Assembly (NCBI GenBank): GCA_043392685.1
Contig: JBHZGM010000003.1
DNA: 64,000 nucleotides
Origin: Metapseudomonas sp043392685
GTDB taxonomy: Bacteria; Pseudomonadota; Gammaproteobacteria; Pseudomonadales; Pseudomonadaceae
Strand: one strand, 5' to 3'
A model generated the notes under the pieces. That model did no database searches and was not told where the DNA came from. It saw only the letters and a list, made by a program, of their open reading frames with translations. Both the position numbers and the translations under genes were made by a program. This document shows positions 45,814 to 54,247 of the stretch, piece after piece. The stretch's first letter is position 1; each line of letters begins with the position of its first letter.

Positions 45814-47298
45814 GTGATTGACCTGAATCCGATCCAACCCATCTGCATCGCCGGCGAGTGGCGCCTGGGCGGCGGCGACCTCTACCAGAGCCTCTACCCG
45901 GCTACCGGCGAAGCCATCGCCCGTCTGCACGCCGCCAGCCTGGACGACGTGGAAGAAGCCATCCAGGGCGCCCACCGCGCCTTCCGCGAAAGCGGCTGGG
46001 CCCAGCGCAAACCCCATGAGCGCGCTGCCGTGCTCTACCGCATCGCCGCGCTGATCCGTGAACGCAGCGAAGAGCTGGCGCAGCTGCAGCGTCTGGACAA
46101 CGGCAAACCGATCAAGGAAACCCGCAACCTGGTGGCCAGCGCCGCCGCCACCTTCCAATTCTTCGCCGCCGCCTGCGAGACCCTGGAGGAAACCATCACC
46201 CCGTCGCGCGGCGACTTCGTCACCATGAGCCTGTACGAGCCCATGGGTGTGGTGGCCGCCATCACCCCCTGGAACTCGCCCATCGCCTCCGAGGCGCAGA
46301 AGCTCGCCCCGGCCCTGGCCGCCGGCAACGCGGTGGTGGTCAAGCCGGCGGAGATCACCCCGCTGGCGGCTTTGGCCCTGGCGCGCATCTGTGATGAGGC
46401 CGGCTTGCCGCGCGGTCTGGTCAGCGTGCTGCCGGGCAAGGGCTCGCTGATCGGCGACGCCTTGACCCGCCACCCGCTGATCAAGCGCGTGTCCTTTACC
46501 GGCGGCACCAGCACCGGCAAGCACATCGCGCGTATCGCCGCCGACAAGATGATGCCGGTGTCCATGGAACTGGGCGGCAAGTCGCCGACCATGGTGCTGG
46601 CTGATGCCGATCTGGACCACGCGGTGGCCGGTGTGCTCTACGGCATCTTCAGCTCCAGCGGCGAGTCCTGCATCGCCGGCTCGCGGCTGTTCGTCGCCCG
46701 CGAGCACTACGAGGAGTTCATGGAGCGCCTGGCCCATGGCGCCGCCGCCCTGCGCATTGGCGACCCGGCCGACGAGCGCACCCAGATGGGGCCGTTGATC
46801 AGCGCCCGCCATCGCGAGTCGGTGGAGCGTTACGTCGAGATGGGCGTGGCCGAAGGCGGCCGCCTGCGCACCGGCGGCGTGCGCCCCCATGGCGAAGCCT
46901 TCGACCGTGGCTACTTCTACACCCCGACCATCATCGAAGGCCTTTCCAACAACGCCCGCCTGTGCCAGGAGGAAGTCTTCGGCCCGGTGCTGGTGGCCAT
47001 GCCCTTCGACAGCGAAGAGGCCCTGGTCGAAGAGGCCAACGACAGCTGCTACGCGCTCGCCGCCGGCATCTGGACCCGCGACTTCCAGCGCGCCTGGAAG
47101 CTCGGTCGCGCGGTTCAGGCCGGCACCGTGTGGATCAACACCTACAAGCAGTTCTCCATCTCCACCCCCTTCGGCGGCTGGCGCGACAGCGGCCTGGGCC
47201 GGGAGAAGGGGCGCCTGGGGATTCTCCAGTACATGGAGCAGAAGAGCCTCTACTGGGGCCTGAACGAACAGCCGCTGGCCTGGGCCGGCAGCCACTGA
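45814..47298 (+). CDS. Aldehyde dehydrogenase
   Basis: 494 residues from a GTG start. Catalytic Cys286 in SSGESCIAGSR and Glu252 in SMELGGKSPT, with AITPWNSPIASEAQKLAPALAAGN for the oxyanion Asn. It oxidises an aldehyde with NAD(P). The position after the ThDP enzyme and NadX-like genes suggests that the aldehyde comes from 2-oxo acid decarboxylation or from a ring-cleavage semialdehyde. Confidence 0.93.
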   Translation: MIDLNPIQPICIAGEWRLGGGDLYQSLYPATGEAIARLHAASLDDVEEAIQGAHRAFRESGWAQRKPHERAAVLYRIAALIRERSEELAQLQRLDNGKPIKETRNLVASAAATFQFFAAACETLEETITPSRGDFVTMSLYEPMGVVAAITPWNSPIASEAQKLAPALAAGNAVVVKPAEITPLAALALARICDEAGLPRGLVSVLPGKGSLIGDALTRHPLIKRVSFTGGTSTGKHIARIAADKMMPVSMELGGKSPTMVLADADLDHAVAGVLYGIFSSSGESCIAGSRLFVAREHYEEFMERLAHGAAALRIGDPADERTQMGPLISARHRESVERYVEMGVAEGGRLRTGGVRPHGEAFDRGYFYTPTIIEGLSNNARLCQEEVFGPVLVAMPFDSEEALVEEANDSCYALAAGIWTRDFQRAWKLGRAVQAGTVWINTYKQFSISTPFGGWRDSGLGREKGRLGILQYMEQKSLYWGLNEQPLAWAGSH

Positions 47299-47311
47299 TG
47301 AGGAAGACGCG

Positions 47312-48277
47312 ATGAGCGTATTGGGAATCGACGAAATCACCTACGGCGTGGAAGACCTGGCCACCAGTGCCCGCTTCTTTGCCGACTGGGGCCTGAAGCA
47401 AGTGGAGGCGAGTGACGACCAGGTGGTCTTCGAAAGCCTCAACGGCTGCCGCGTGATTGTCGCGGCCCTGGACAAGCCCGGCCTGCCGCCGGCCATCGAG
47501 GCCGGCTCCACCCTGCGCGAAGTGGTCTGGGGCGTGGAGAGTGAGGCGGACCTCAAACTGTATGCCGAGCGCATCGCGGGCGACCCCGGCTTCATCGAGG
47601 GCGAGGGCCGCATCGGCTGCCTTGATCCCAACGGACTGGCGGTGCGCCTGCAGGTCACTCGCAAGCGCGATATCCAGGTCCAGTGCGGCCAGTCCAACAC
47701 CTGGCAGTTCAAGGGCCGGATCAACCAGGCCAGTCCGATCTACGAGCGCGCCCAGCCGATCGAAGTCGGCCACGTGGTGTTCTTCGTCAAGGACGTGAAC
47801 ACCTGCGAGCGCTTTTATAGCGAGCGCTTCGGCTTCGTCTGCTCCGACCGCTACCCGGGCCGGGGCGCCTTCATGCGCTGCGCGGAGGAGGGCGGCCACC
47901 ACGACCTGTTCATGCTGCAACTGCCGCAACCGCGGGCCGGCCTCAACCATGTGGCCTTCACCGTGCGCGACATCCACGAAGTGTTCGGCGGTGGCATGCA
48001 CATCTCCCGCTGCGGCTGGGACACCGAGATCGGCCCGGGCCGTCACCCGGTGTCATCGGCCTACTTCTGGTACTTCAGGAACCCCGCCGGTGCCCTGGTG
48101 GAGTACTACGCCGACGAGGATCAGCTGACCGGCCAATGGCAGCCCCGTGAATTCGAGCCCGGTCCTACGGTGTTCGCCGAGTGGGCCATCGCCGGCGGTC
48201 TGGACGGCAACACCCGGCGGCAGAAGAACGTCGAGGCGCCGCAAGGCAAGTTCCTCACCGACAAGCCCAAGCGCTGA
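47312..48277 (+). CDS. Two-domain VOC protein, extradiol dioxygenase-like
   Basis: 321 residues with two vicinal-oxygen-chelate modules (about 1-140 and 145-290). The second holds the metal ligands expected of type I extradiol dioxygenases: His154 (VGHVVFF), His213 (LNHVAFTV) and Glu264 (LVEYYAD). A His pair (GGHHDLF, residues 196-197) stands where BphC has its catalytic His195. So it may cleave a catechol-type ring with Fe(II). The N-terminal module lacks such residues. It lies 13 bp after the aldehyde dehydrogenase gene. Confidence 0.85.
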   Translation: MSVLGIDEITYGVEDLATSARFFADWGLKQVEASDDQVVFESLNGCRVIVAALDKPGLPPAIEAGSTLREVVWGVESEADLKLYAERIAGDPGFIEGEGRIGCLDPNGLAVRLQVTRKRDIQVQCGQSNTWQFKGRINQASPIYERAQPIEVGHVVFFVKDVNTCERFYSERFGFVCSDRYPGRGAFMRCAEEGGHHDLFMLQLPQPRAGLNHVAFTVRDIHEVFGGGMHISRCGWDTEIGPGRHPVSSAYFWYFRNPAGALVEYYADEDQLTGQWQPREFEPGPTVFAEWAIAGGLDGNTRRQKNVEAPQGKFLTDKPKR

Positions 48278-48284
48278 GGCGACC

Positions 48285-48602
48285 ATGAGCGAGACGCTGC
48301 TGCTGACTGTGCTGCTCCGGCACGACCAGTCGAAGAACCTCGAAGAAATCCAGGCCCACATGAAGGCCATGGACTGGTGGGAGCGATTCCCCGGCGAGGG
48401 CGTCGAGATCGTCTCCTGGACCGTCGCCATGGGCCTGGGGCAGATCGTCACCCTGCGCCTGCCGCCGGCCCTGCTGCCACGTATCAACGTCGAACTGGAG
48501 CGCTCCGCCTGGGGCGTGTTCCGCACCGAGTATTACCCGACCTACGACTTCGTCCCGGTTCGCGAAACCATCCGCGAACGGGTCCGCAATGGAGGCCAAT
48601 GA
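48285..48602 (+). CDS. Small protein of unknown function in the Rieske cluster
   Basis: 105 residues. MSETLLLTVLLRHDQSKNLE, then MDWWERFPGEGVEIVSW and FRTEYYPTYDFVPVRE. It is compact, with predicted alternating strands and helices like a small ferredoxin-fold (dimeric alpha/beta barrel) protein. No catalytic motif is seen. It lies between the VOC gene and a 72-residue gene, all closely spaced, so it probably serves the oxygenase pathway. Confidence 0.75.
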   Translation: MSETLLLTVLLRHDQSKNLEEIQAHMKAMDWWERFPGEGVEIVSWTVAMGLGQIVTLRLPPALLPRINVELERSAWGVFRTEYYPTYDFVPVRETIRERVRNGGQ

Positions 48603-48603
48603 A

Positions 48604-48822
48604 ATGCAAGACCGTTATCTGGAACCCCATCAGGCGCGCACCCGCGAGCCGAATTCTTTCGAGAACCTGCTCGGCGACTCCATCGAGCGTGCCTACGCCG
48701 CCGGCATTCACGATCTCCCGGGGTTGCTGGGCTACCTCAACCAGGCCGGCCCCACCTGCCCGGGCGGCGGTCCCTGGAGCGAGGATGCCTACAAGACCCT
48801 GATGGCCCGCCTGGGCGAATGA
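48604..48822 (+). CDS. Small helical protein, possibly HTH-like
   Basis: 72 residues from the ATG at 48604, chosen because GGAGG stands 8 bases before it. The in-frame ATG at 48589 lies inside the previous gene. Contains NSFENLLGDSIERAYAAGIHDLPGLLGYL and GPTCPGGGPWSEDAY. I recall similar small proteins listed as recombinase-like helix-turn-helix proteins beside Rieske oxygenase genes, but the evidence for DNA binding is thin. It may be an accessory factor. Confidence 0.65.
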   Translation: MQDRYLEPHQARTREPNSFENLLGDSIERAYAAGIHDLPGLLGYLNQAGPTCPGGGPWSEDAYKTLMARLGE

Positions 48823-48844
48823 ATTACCCCGAGAGGAACCTGCT

Positions 48845-49864
48845 ATGAGCACCGTGGACCCTGTTGAACAACTCCTCGCCAATGGCCTGAAGAACCTCTG
48901 GTACCCGATCTGCCCGGTCGGCTTCATCCAGGACAAGCCGGTGTCCCTGCACCGCCTGGGCTACAAACTGGCCCTCTGGCGCGACACCGACGGCAGCCTG
49001 CACGCGCTCGAAGACCACTGCCCGCACCGTGGCGCGCCGCTGTCGCGCGGGGTGAACCTGGGCGACCGCCTGCAATGCCCCTACCACGGCGTGGAAGTGC
49101 GCTGCGACGGCGTCACTACCCGCGTGCCCGGCAGCCCCGGCTGCAAGCTGGAAGGCAGTCAGGCCACTCGTTACTTCCACGTCACCGAGGCGGCCGGTGC
49201 GGTCTGGCTGTACAACTCGGCGGGCAACGTCGACGCGGCGCCGCCGCTGGTACTGCCGGAGCAACTGACCGACCCCGAGTTCTCCCACTTCCTCTGCTAC
49301 ACCGAGTGGCGCGGCGACTACCGCTACGTGCTGGACAACGTCATGGACCCCATGCACGGCACCTACCTGCACAAGCAGTCCCATTCCATGTCCGAAGGCG
49401 AGAGCCAGGCCAAGTTCGTCACCCGCGACACCGACACCGGCTTCATCTTCGAGAAGGAAGGCCAGCGCGGGGTGAACTTCGACTGGACCGAGTGGGCTGA
49501 CACCGGTGTGCACTGGATGCGCCTGGAAATCCCCTATCCGAAGACCGGTGGTCCGGGCGGCAACTTCCACATCGTCGGCAGCTACACGCCCATCTCCCGC
49601 GAGCTGTGCGCCGTCTTCCACTGGCGTTGCCGTCCCCTCACCGGCTGGCAGCGCGACACCTGGCGTTTCCTCTACAAGAACCGCCTGGAAGCGCGCCACT
49701 GGGCGGTGCTGGAGCAGGACCGCGAAATCCTCGAGTTCATGGACCCGGACGCCAACCAGCGGGAGAACCTCTACCAGCATGACCTCGGCCTGGTGCGCCT
49801 GCGCCGCCACATGAAGAACCTGGCCAAGGCCCAGCTGGAACTGATCGAGGCCAAGCAGCTGTGA
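48845..49864 (+). CDS. Rieske [2Fe-2S] ring-hydroxylating oxygenase, alpha subunit
   Basis: 339 residues, the size of single-component alpha oxygenases (vanillate demethylase or phthalate dioxygenase class, no beta subunit). Rieske ligands Cys59-x-His61 and Cys78-x2-His81 (CPHRGAPLSRG, LQCPYHG). Mononuclear iron ligands His171-x4-His176 in DPMHGTYLHK. It hydroxylates or demethylates an aromatic or heterocyclic substrate with electrons from the PDR reductase encoded at 50312. RBS GAGAGG is present. It is the core enzyme of the cluster. Confidence 0.93.
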   Translation: MSTVDPVEQLLANGLKNLWYPICPVGFIQDKPVSLHRLGYKLALWRDTDGSLHALEDHCPHRGAPLSRGVNLGDRLQCPYHGVEVRCDGVTTRVPGSPGCKLEGSQATRYFHVTEAAGAVWLYNSAGNVDAAPPLVLPEQLTDPEFSHFLCYTEWRGDYRYVLDNVMDPMHGTYLHKQSHSMSEGESQAKFVTRDTDTGFIFEKEGQRGVNFDWTEWADTGVHWMRLEIPYPKTGGPGGNFHIVGSYTPISRELCAVFHWRCRPLTGWQRDTWRFLYKNRLEARHWAVLEQDREILEFMDPDANQRENLYQHDLGLVRLRRHMKNLAKAQLELIEAKQL

Positions 49865-50295
49865 CCCCGGTCCGTCGCATCCGCGCCGTCGGCGCGCCCG
49901 ACCTGGGCACCGCCAGTTGGTCCAACGCCCTGCTGGTGGGGCAGGAGCTGGTGATGTCCGGCATGACCGGGCACCCTGCCACCCGTCAGGCCGCCGAACG
50001 CGGCGCGCCGCTCGACGCCCATGCCCAGACCCTGGTGGTGCTGGGCAAGGTCAAGGCGTTGCTGGAGGCGGCAGGAGGGCATATCGGCAACATCTACAAG
50101 CTCAACGTCTATGTCACCCGCATCGCCGACAAGGACGAGGTTGGGCGCGCGCGGCGCGATTTTTTCGCCGGACAGGGCACTTTTCCCGCCTCCACCCTGG
50201 TGGAGGTGAGCGGTCTGGTGTTCCCCGAACTGCTGGTGGAGATCGACGCCTGGGCGCGTCTGGACATCGACCTGGCGAACTGCGACGAAGCCTGA
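49861..50295 (+). CDS. RidA-family (YjgF) protein
   Basis: 144 residues from a GTG that overlaps the oxygenase stop (GTGA). GNIYKLNVYVTRIADKDEVGRAR and GTFPASTLVEVSGLVFPELLVEIDAWA are the family core; the Arg that binds the carboxylate in RidA proper appears replaced (PASTLVEV in place of PARSxVxV), so it may be an amidohydrolase-like relative. It could hydrolyse an imine from the NadX-like enzyme or protect against reactive enamines. Confidence 0.88.
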   Translation: MTPVRRIRAVGAPDLGTASWSNALLVGQELVMSGMTGHPATRQAAERGAPLDAHAQTLVVLGKVKALLEAAGGHIGNIYKLNVYVTRIADKDEVGRARRDFFAGQGTFPASTLVEVSGLVFPELLVEIDAWARLDIDLANCDEA

Positions 50296-50311
50296 AAACA
50301 GAGGTAGAAAG

Positions 50312-51268
50312 ATGACTCACAACAACACACTGACGGCCTTCGTCCACACCCTGCGCTTCGAAGCGGAAGGCATCATCAGTGTCGAGCTGCGGCCCTACGG
50401 TGACCAGGTATTCCCCGCCTTCACCGCCGGCGCCCATATCGACCTGCACCTGGGCAACGGCCTGGTGCGCAGCTACTCCCTGCTCAACTCCCCCGAGGAC
50501 AGTGGCCGCTATGTGGTCGGCATCCTCCGCGACCGCAACAGCCGTGGCGGCTCCGCCTACGTGCACCAGAACCTGCGGGTGGGCATGCAGCTGCAGATCT
50601 CCCCGCCGCGCAACCTGTTCCAGCTGGACGAAAGCGCCGAGCACAGCGTGCTGGTGGCCGGCGGTATCGGCGTGACGCCGATCTACTGCATGCTCAACCG
50701 ACTGTGCGCCCTGGGCAAATCGGTGGAAATGCTCTACTGCGCACGTTCCCGCAAGGAGGCTGCCTTCGTCGAGGAGCTGGCCGCCAGCGGCGCCAATATC
50801 AAGCTGCACTTCGACGACGAGAGCGGCGGCCCCATCGACCTCAAGGCCTTCCTCGCCGCGCGGCCGTCCACGGCGCATTTCTACTGCTGCGGCCCAACGC
50901 CAATGATCGACGCCTTCGAGAACCTCTGCGAAAGCCTCGGCCATCCGAACGTACATATCGAACGCTTCGCCGCAGCGGCCCCGCCTGCAGCGGCGCCCCA
51001 GGGCAGCTACGAGGTGAAGCTGGCGCGCAGCAACAAGAGCATCGAAGTACCGAGCGGAAAATCCCTGCTGGATGCGCTGCTGGAGTCCGGTATCGAAGTT
51101 GACTGCAGCTGCCGCGAAGGCGTCTGCGGCGCCTGCGAGACCCGCGTGCTGGAAGGCGAACCCGAGCACCGCGACGGCGTGTTGACCAAGGCCGAGAAGG
51201 CGGCGAACCAGACCATGATGGTCTGCGTATCCGGCTGCAAGGGCTCGCGGCTGGTGCTGGACCTCTGA
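50312..51268 (+). CDS. PDR/VanB-type ferredoxin reductase
   Basis: 318 residues with the phthalate dioxygenase reductase order: FMN domain (RSYSLLNSPED), NAD domain (VAGGIGVTPIYCML, YCCGPTPMIDAFE) and a C-terminal plant-type [2Fe-2S] domain (CSCREGVCGACETRV, then VCVSGC). It passes electrons from NAD(P)H to the Rieske oxygenase encoded two genes upstream. It is the last gene before a terminator. Confidence 0.94.
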   Translation: MTHNNTLTAFVHTLRFEAEGIISVELRPYGDQVFPAFTAGAHIDLHLGNGLVRSYSLLNSPEDSGRYVVGILRDRNSRGGSAYVHQNLRVGMQLQISPPRNLFQLDESAEHSVLVAGGIGVTPIYCMLNRLCALGKSVEMLYCARSRKEAAFVEELAASGANIKLHFDDESGGPIDLKAFLAARPSTAHFYCCGPTPMIDAFENLCESLGHPNVHIERFAAAAPPAAAPQGSYEVKLARSNKSIEVPSGKSLLDALLESGIEVDCSCREGVCGACETRVLEGEPEHRDGVLTKAEKAANQTMMVCVSGCKGSRLVLDL

Positions 51269-51297
51269 TCCCCTGTTGTTCCTTTGCTCACCATTTG

Positions 51298-51325
51298 ACC
51301 GGCGCTCGTGACGCCGGTTTTTTTT
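51298..51325 (+). terminator. Intrinsic terminator of the oxygenase operon
   Basis: ACCGGCG-CTCGTGA-CGCCGGT followed by eight T. Confidence 0.92.
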
Positions 51326-51439
51326 GCCCGTGGGAAATTCCTCGGACATGTAACCCGGATGATATTCGGCGAATTCTGCCAAGCCGTTACCGGATTTCAT
51401 CCGGCTACGGACTGCGAAATGTCAGTGACTATCAAGTCA

Positions 51440-51457
51440 TGTTTCCGGTGTGAAACG
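51440..51457. promoter_or_regulatory. Operator site D
   Basis: TGTTTC-CGGTGT-GAAACG, same pattern as sites A-C before the importer gene. Confidence 0.6.
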
Positions 51458-51647
51458 ACAAAACTCACCGTCAAGTGTCACCGTGAGTATTCCGTGCACA
51501 CACTTCGTATGCTTTCGTTACCCCGGAAATGTCGGGTTTCAAGGGTGATACAAAAGCCCATGTTCTATATATAAACAATTGAATTTAAGGGGTTTTTAAA
51601 GTTAATGCCTGTTCGCGATGCAGTGGCATGGTTCATGCTCAAAACAA

Positions 51648-51665
51648 CGTATCGCAGGTGAAACA
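51648..51665. promoter_or_regulatory. Operator site E (degenerate left half)
   Basis: CGTATC-GCAGGT-GAAACA. The right half is perfect and the left keeps four of six bases. It lies about 205 bp before the porin start. Confidence 0.4.
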
Positions 51666-51870
51666 AAGATGCGATCAAGTTGTCCGCTCGGCAGTTTCGC
51701 CGGGTAACAGTTGAACAGGCAAATGGAAGGGCCGAAAACAATTAAAGAGCAATAAGCGAGGCGCCTTTTTCTTCTCGATAATGCAACTTTCAAGTTGTTC
51801 GAGAGGTTCAGGTGGCGAGTCTCGCTTTGCTCAAGAACTCTGCCTTTGCGAACTAGCAGATGAGGTCTTG

Positions 51871-53106
51871 ATGAAAAAGTACGTGCTGTCCATTGGTCTT
51901 GCGCTTTGCACCCATTCCATACTGGCCGACCAGTCCGCCGGGCCGGCGGCACCCACGGCACCGGTCGCCGCACAGCCCAAGCCGTTTCCCCATATCGGCC
52001 TGCGCAGCGACGACGGCAAGAGCTCCCTGGATATCGGTGGTGCCCTGCGCATGAACTACCGCTACGAAGACTGGGACACCACCGAGAACAACGGCCGCTT
52101 CCTCTTCGATACCTTCCGCCTGGACGTGCAGGCCACCCACCACAACTTCTTCTCTGACCTGGGCTACTGGTTCCAGGATGATGGCAAACAGTCCATCGAC
52201 CGTGGTTACATCGGCTACAAGTTCAACGACACCTCCAGTCTGCAACTGGGCGCACCCTTCAAGCCCTTCGGCCTGGAGCCCTATCCGCAGTTCGGCTGGA
52301 GCTACCACATCCCGTTCTTCCTGGGGTACGGCGTCAATGCCGGTACCGGCGTCAAGTACATCTACAAGGATGCCGACTGGAATATCCAGGCCGGCTACTT
52401 CCCGCGCATGTTACCCAGCGACCTGCGCTATTCCCCCGAAGTGGGACGTTTCTCCGACCTGAACGACAATGCCATCCCGGCCATCCACTCGCGTCAGGAC
52501 AACGAGAAGCGTGACCAGGTGAACCTGCGGGTGGCGCGCAACTTCGCCGGTGACGGCTGGAAGACCGAGGTGGGGGGCTCGTTGGCAGCGGCACGCCTGC
52601 ACAACGCCACTACCGGTGACGATGGCGACTACTGGGCCGGTGGCTTACACGCGGTGATCAACAGCGGCAACTGGACGGTGACCACCCAGGGCATCCGCTA
52701 CGAGTTCGATCCGAAGAACCCGGCCGGGGTCAGCGACGACGCCATTCTTATGGGTACCAATGGCCTGACGCCGGCCTTCCTGATCGCCTCCGAAGCCACC
52801 GTGGCGTCCTTCAACGTCGCCTACGACGTACCGACGCCGAACATGGGCATGCTGAAGAAGCTGCGCTTCTATAACGACTACAGCCGCATGTTCAAGGACA
52901 AGAGCGGCTGGGACGACTCGCAGATGTACACCGCCGGTGTGCAGTTCATCGCCATGCCGATCATGGGCTGGCTGGACTTCACCTGGGGCCGTAACGCCAA
53001 CCCCTACGGCGGCGCCGAGAGCGGCACCGGCTTCACCAGCACCACCTCCTCGCGCAGCGACGAGTGGATTTTCCGCACCAACCTGAACATCGGTTACTAC
53101 TTCTGA
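51871..53106 (+). CDS. Outer-membrane porin, OprO/OprP-like family
   Basis: 411 residues. Signal peptide (YVLSIGLALCTHSILA), then a Pro/Ala linker, then beta-strand-rich sequence typical of phosphate/pyrophosphate-selective porins (SSLDIGGALRMNYRYEDWD, GRFLFDTFRLDV, DRGYIGYKFNDTSSLQLG). It ends with the aromatic residue of barrel proteins (IGYYF). ATG at 51871 is chosen because the signal peptide starts there. Operators D and E suggest co-regulation with the pathway, so it probably lets the substrate across the outer membrane. Confidence 0.85.
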   Translation: MKKYVLSIGLALCTHSILADQSAGPAAPTAPVAAQPKPFPHIGLRSDDGKSSLDIGGALRMNYRYEDWDTTENNGRFLFDTFRLDVQATHHNFFSDLGYWFQDDGKQSIDRGYIGYKFNDTSSLQLGAPFKPFGLEPYPQFGWSYHIPFFLGYGVNAGTGVKYIYKDADWNIQAGYFPRMLPSDLRYSPEVGRFSDLNDNAIPAIHSRQDNEKRDQVNLRVARNFAGDGWKTEVGGSLAAARLHNATTGDDGDYWAGGLHAVINSGNWTVTTQGIRYEFDPKNPAGVSDDAILMGTNGLTPAFLIASEATVASFNVAYDVPTPNMGMLKKLRFYNDYSRMFKDKSGWDDSQMYTAGVQFIAMPIMGWLDFTWGRNANPYGGAESGTGFTSTTSSRSDEWIFRTNLNIGYYF

Positions 53107-53125
53107 AGGCGGTGTTTCCCAGGGG

Positions 53126-53275
53126 CCGCTGCGCGGCCCTTGGCGAATGAATTCGCCCCTACAGGGTTGCGCAGTCGCTGGACGCAGGCACGAACAGCCC
53201 CCTCTCCCTTCAGGGAGAGGGTTGGGGGAGAGGGACCTTTGCAGGTCAGCCACGAATGAATTCGCTCCCCCAGGA
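53126..53275. repeat. Mixed repeat spacer after the porin gene
   Basis: GGCGAATGAATTCGCCCCTA and CGAATGAATTCGCTCCCCCA flank a CCCTCTCC...GGGAGAGGG palindrome at about 53200-53222. Both are of the GAATTCATTCGC family seen near 258, 25456 and 35063. Confidence 0.6.
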
Positions 53276-53281
53276 GCAAAC

Positions 53282-53306
53282 AAAAAGCCCCGCATCGCGG
53301 GGCTTT
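53282..53306 (-). terminator. Intrinsic terminator of the PA3496-like gene
   Basis: On the minus strand AAAGCCCCGC-GAT-GCGGGGCTTTTT, perfect stem with a T tract. Confidence 0.9.
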
Positions 53307-53321
53307 CGGGCAAGGCGCCGA

Positions 53322-53501
53322 TTACAGGTCGAAGTCGTAATCGGAAAGCTGCTTCTGCAAACGCCGTTCTTCGAGGTAGTTGTCGATGATGCGGCGTTTG
53401 GTCAGGTTGGCCTTGGCGGCTTCTACCGGGGTTTCCGCCTCTTCGGCATCTTCGGTAACGAATTCTTCTTCGAGCTCGATATCGTCTTTGGCTGTGCTCA
53501 T
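53322..53501 (-). CDS. PA3496-family small protein
   Basis: 59 residues from the ATG at 53501. Very acidic start (DDIELEEEFVTEDAEEAE) then basic RRIIDNYLEERRLQKQLSDYDFDL. It resembles P. aeruginosa PA3496, a putative envelope-integrity protein, and like it lies beside nth. No membrane segment is visible. Function is not settled. Confidence 0.85.
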   Translation of the reverse strand: MSTAKDDIELEEEFVTEDAEEAETPVEAAKANLTKRRIIDNYLEERRLQKQLSDYDFDL

Positions 53502-53608
53502 AGGGTCACTCCACAAAGCGGGGCGCTATTGGCGCACCTTATAACCACAAAGCCAGGGTCGGTAAAAAAGATTTTTTCAATCGGATTCTTGAGCGAATTA
53601 ATAGGCTA

Positions 53609-54247
53609 TCAATCGTCCGAAGTCTTCGCCTTGTACTCGCACAGATCCTCGATGCGACACGCGCCGCAGCGAGGTTTGCGGGCCACGCAAACGTAGCGTC
53701 CATGCAGGATCAGCCAGTGGTGAGCGTCCAGCAGGAATTCTTTTGGCACGAATTTCAGCAGCTTCTTTTCCACCTCCAGCACGTTCTTGCCGGGGGCGAT
53801 GCCGGTACGGTTGCTCACCCGGAAGATATGCGTATCCACCGCCATGGTGGGCTGGCGAAAGGCCGTGTTGAGCACCACGTTGGCGGTCTTGCGTCCGACG
53901 CCGGGCAGGGCTTCGAGGTCCTCGCGATTGTCCGGCACTTGGCTGCCGTGCTTCTCGATGAGGATGCGGCAGGTCTCGATGACGTTTTTGGCCTTGCTGT
54001 TGTACAGGCCGATGGTCTTGATGTACTCCGACAGGCCATCGACGCCGAGGGCGTATATGGCTTCCGGGGTGTTGGCCACTGGGTAGAGCCTGGCCGTGGC
54101 CTTGTTCACGCCGACGTCCGTGGCCTGGGCAGAGAGGATCACCGCGATCAGCAGCTCGAAGGGCGTGCTGTAGGCCAGTTCGGTGGTGGGGTTGGGGTCG
54201 TCGTCGTGGAGGCGGCGGAAGATTTCGTAGCGTTTCGCGGCATTCAT
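53609..54247 (-). CDS. nth: Endonuclease III
   Basis: 212 residues. DNA glycosylase/AP lyase for oxidised pyrimidines. Helix-hairpin-helix LEALPGVGRKTANVVL with the catalytic Lys, catalytic Asp in VDTHIFRVSNRTG, and the [4Fe-4S] loop CVARKPRCGACRIEDLC (C-x6-C-x2-C-x5-C). Its ATG overlaps the rnfE stop (TGATG). The rnf-nth linkage is conserved in gammaproteobacteria. Confidence 0.96.
   Translation of the reverse strand: MNAAKRYEIFRRLHDDDPNPTTELAYSTPFELLIAVILSAQATDVGVNKATARLYPVANTPEAIYALGVDGLSEYIKTIGLYNSKAKNVIETCRILIEKHGSQVPDNREDLEALPGVGRKTANVVLNTAFRQPTMAVDTHIFRVSNRTGIAPGKNVLEVEKKLLKFVPKEFLLDAHHWLILHGRYVCVARKPRCGACRIEDLCEYKAKTSDD

Larger units (their letters stand above)
51269..51870. other. 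Regulatory spacer before the porin gene
   Basis: 602 bases, AT-rich compared with neighbours. It holds a terminator (51298-51325), a near-perfect operator (51440-51457) and a weaker one (51648-51665). Short frames across it have no coding character. Confidence 0.65.
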
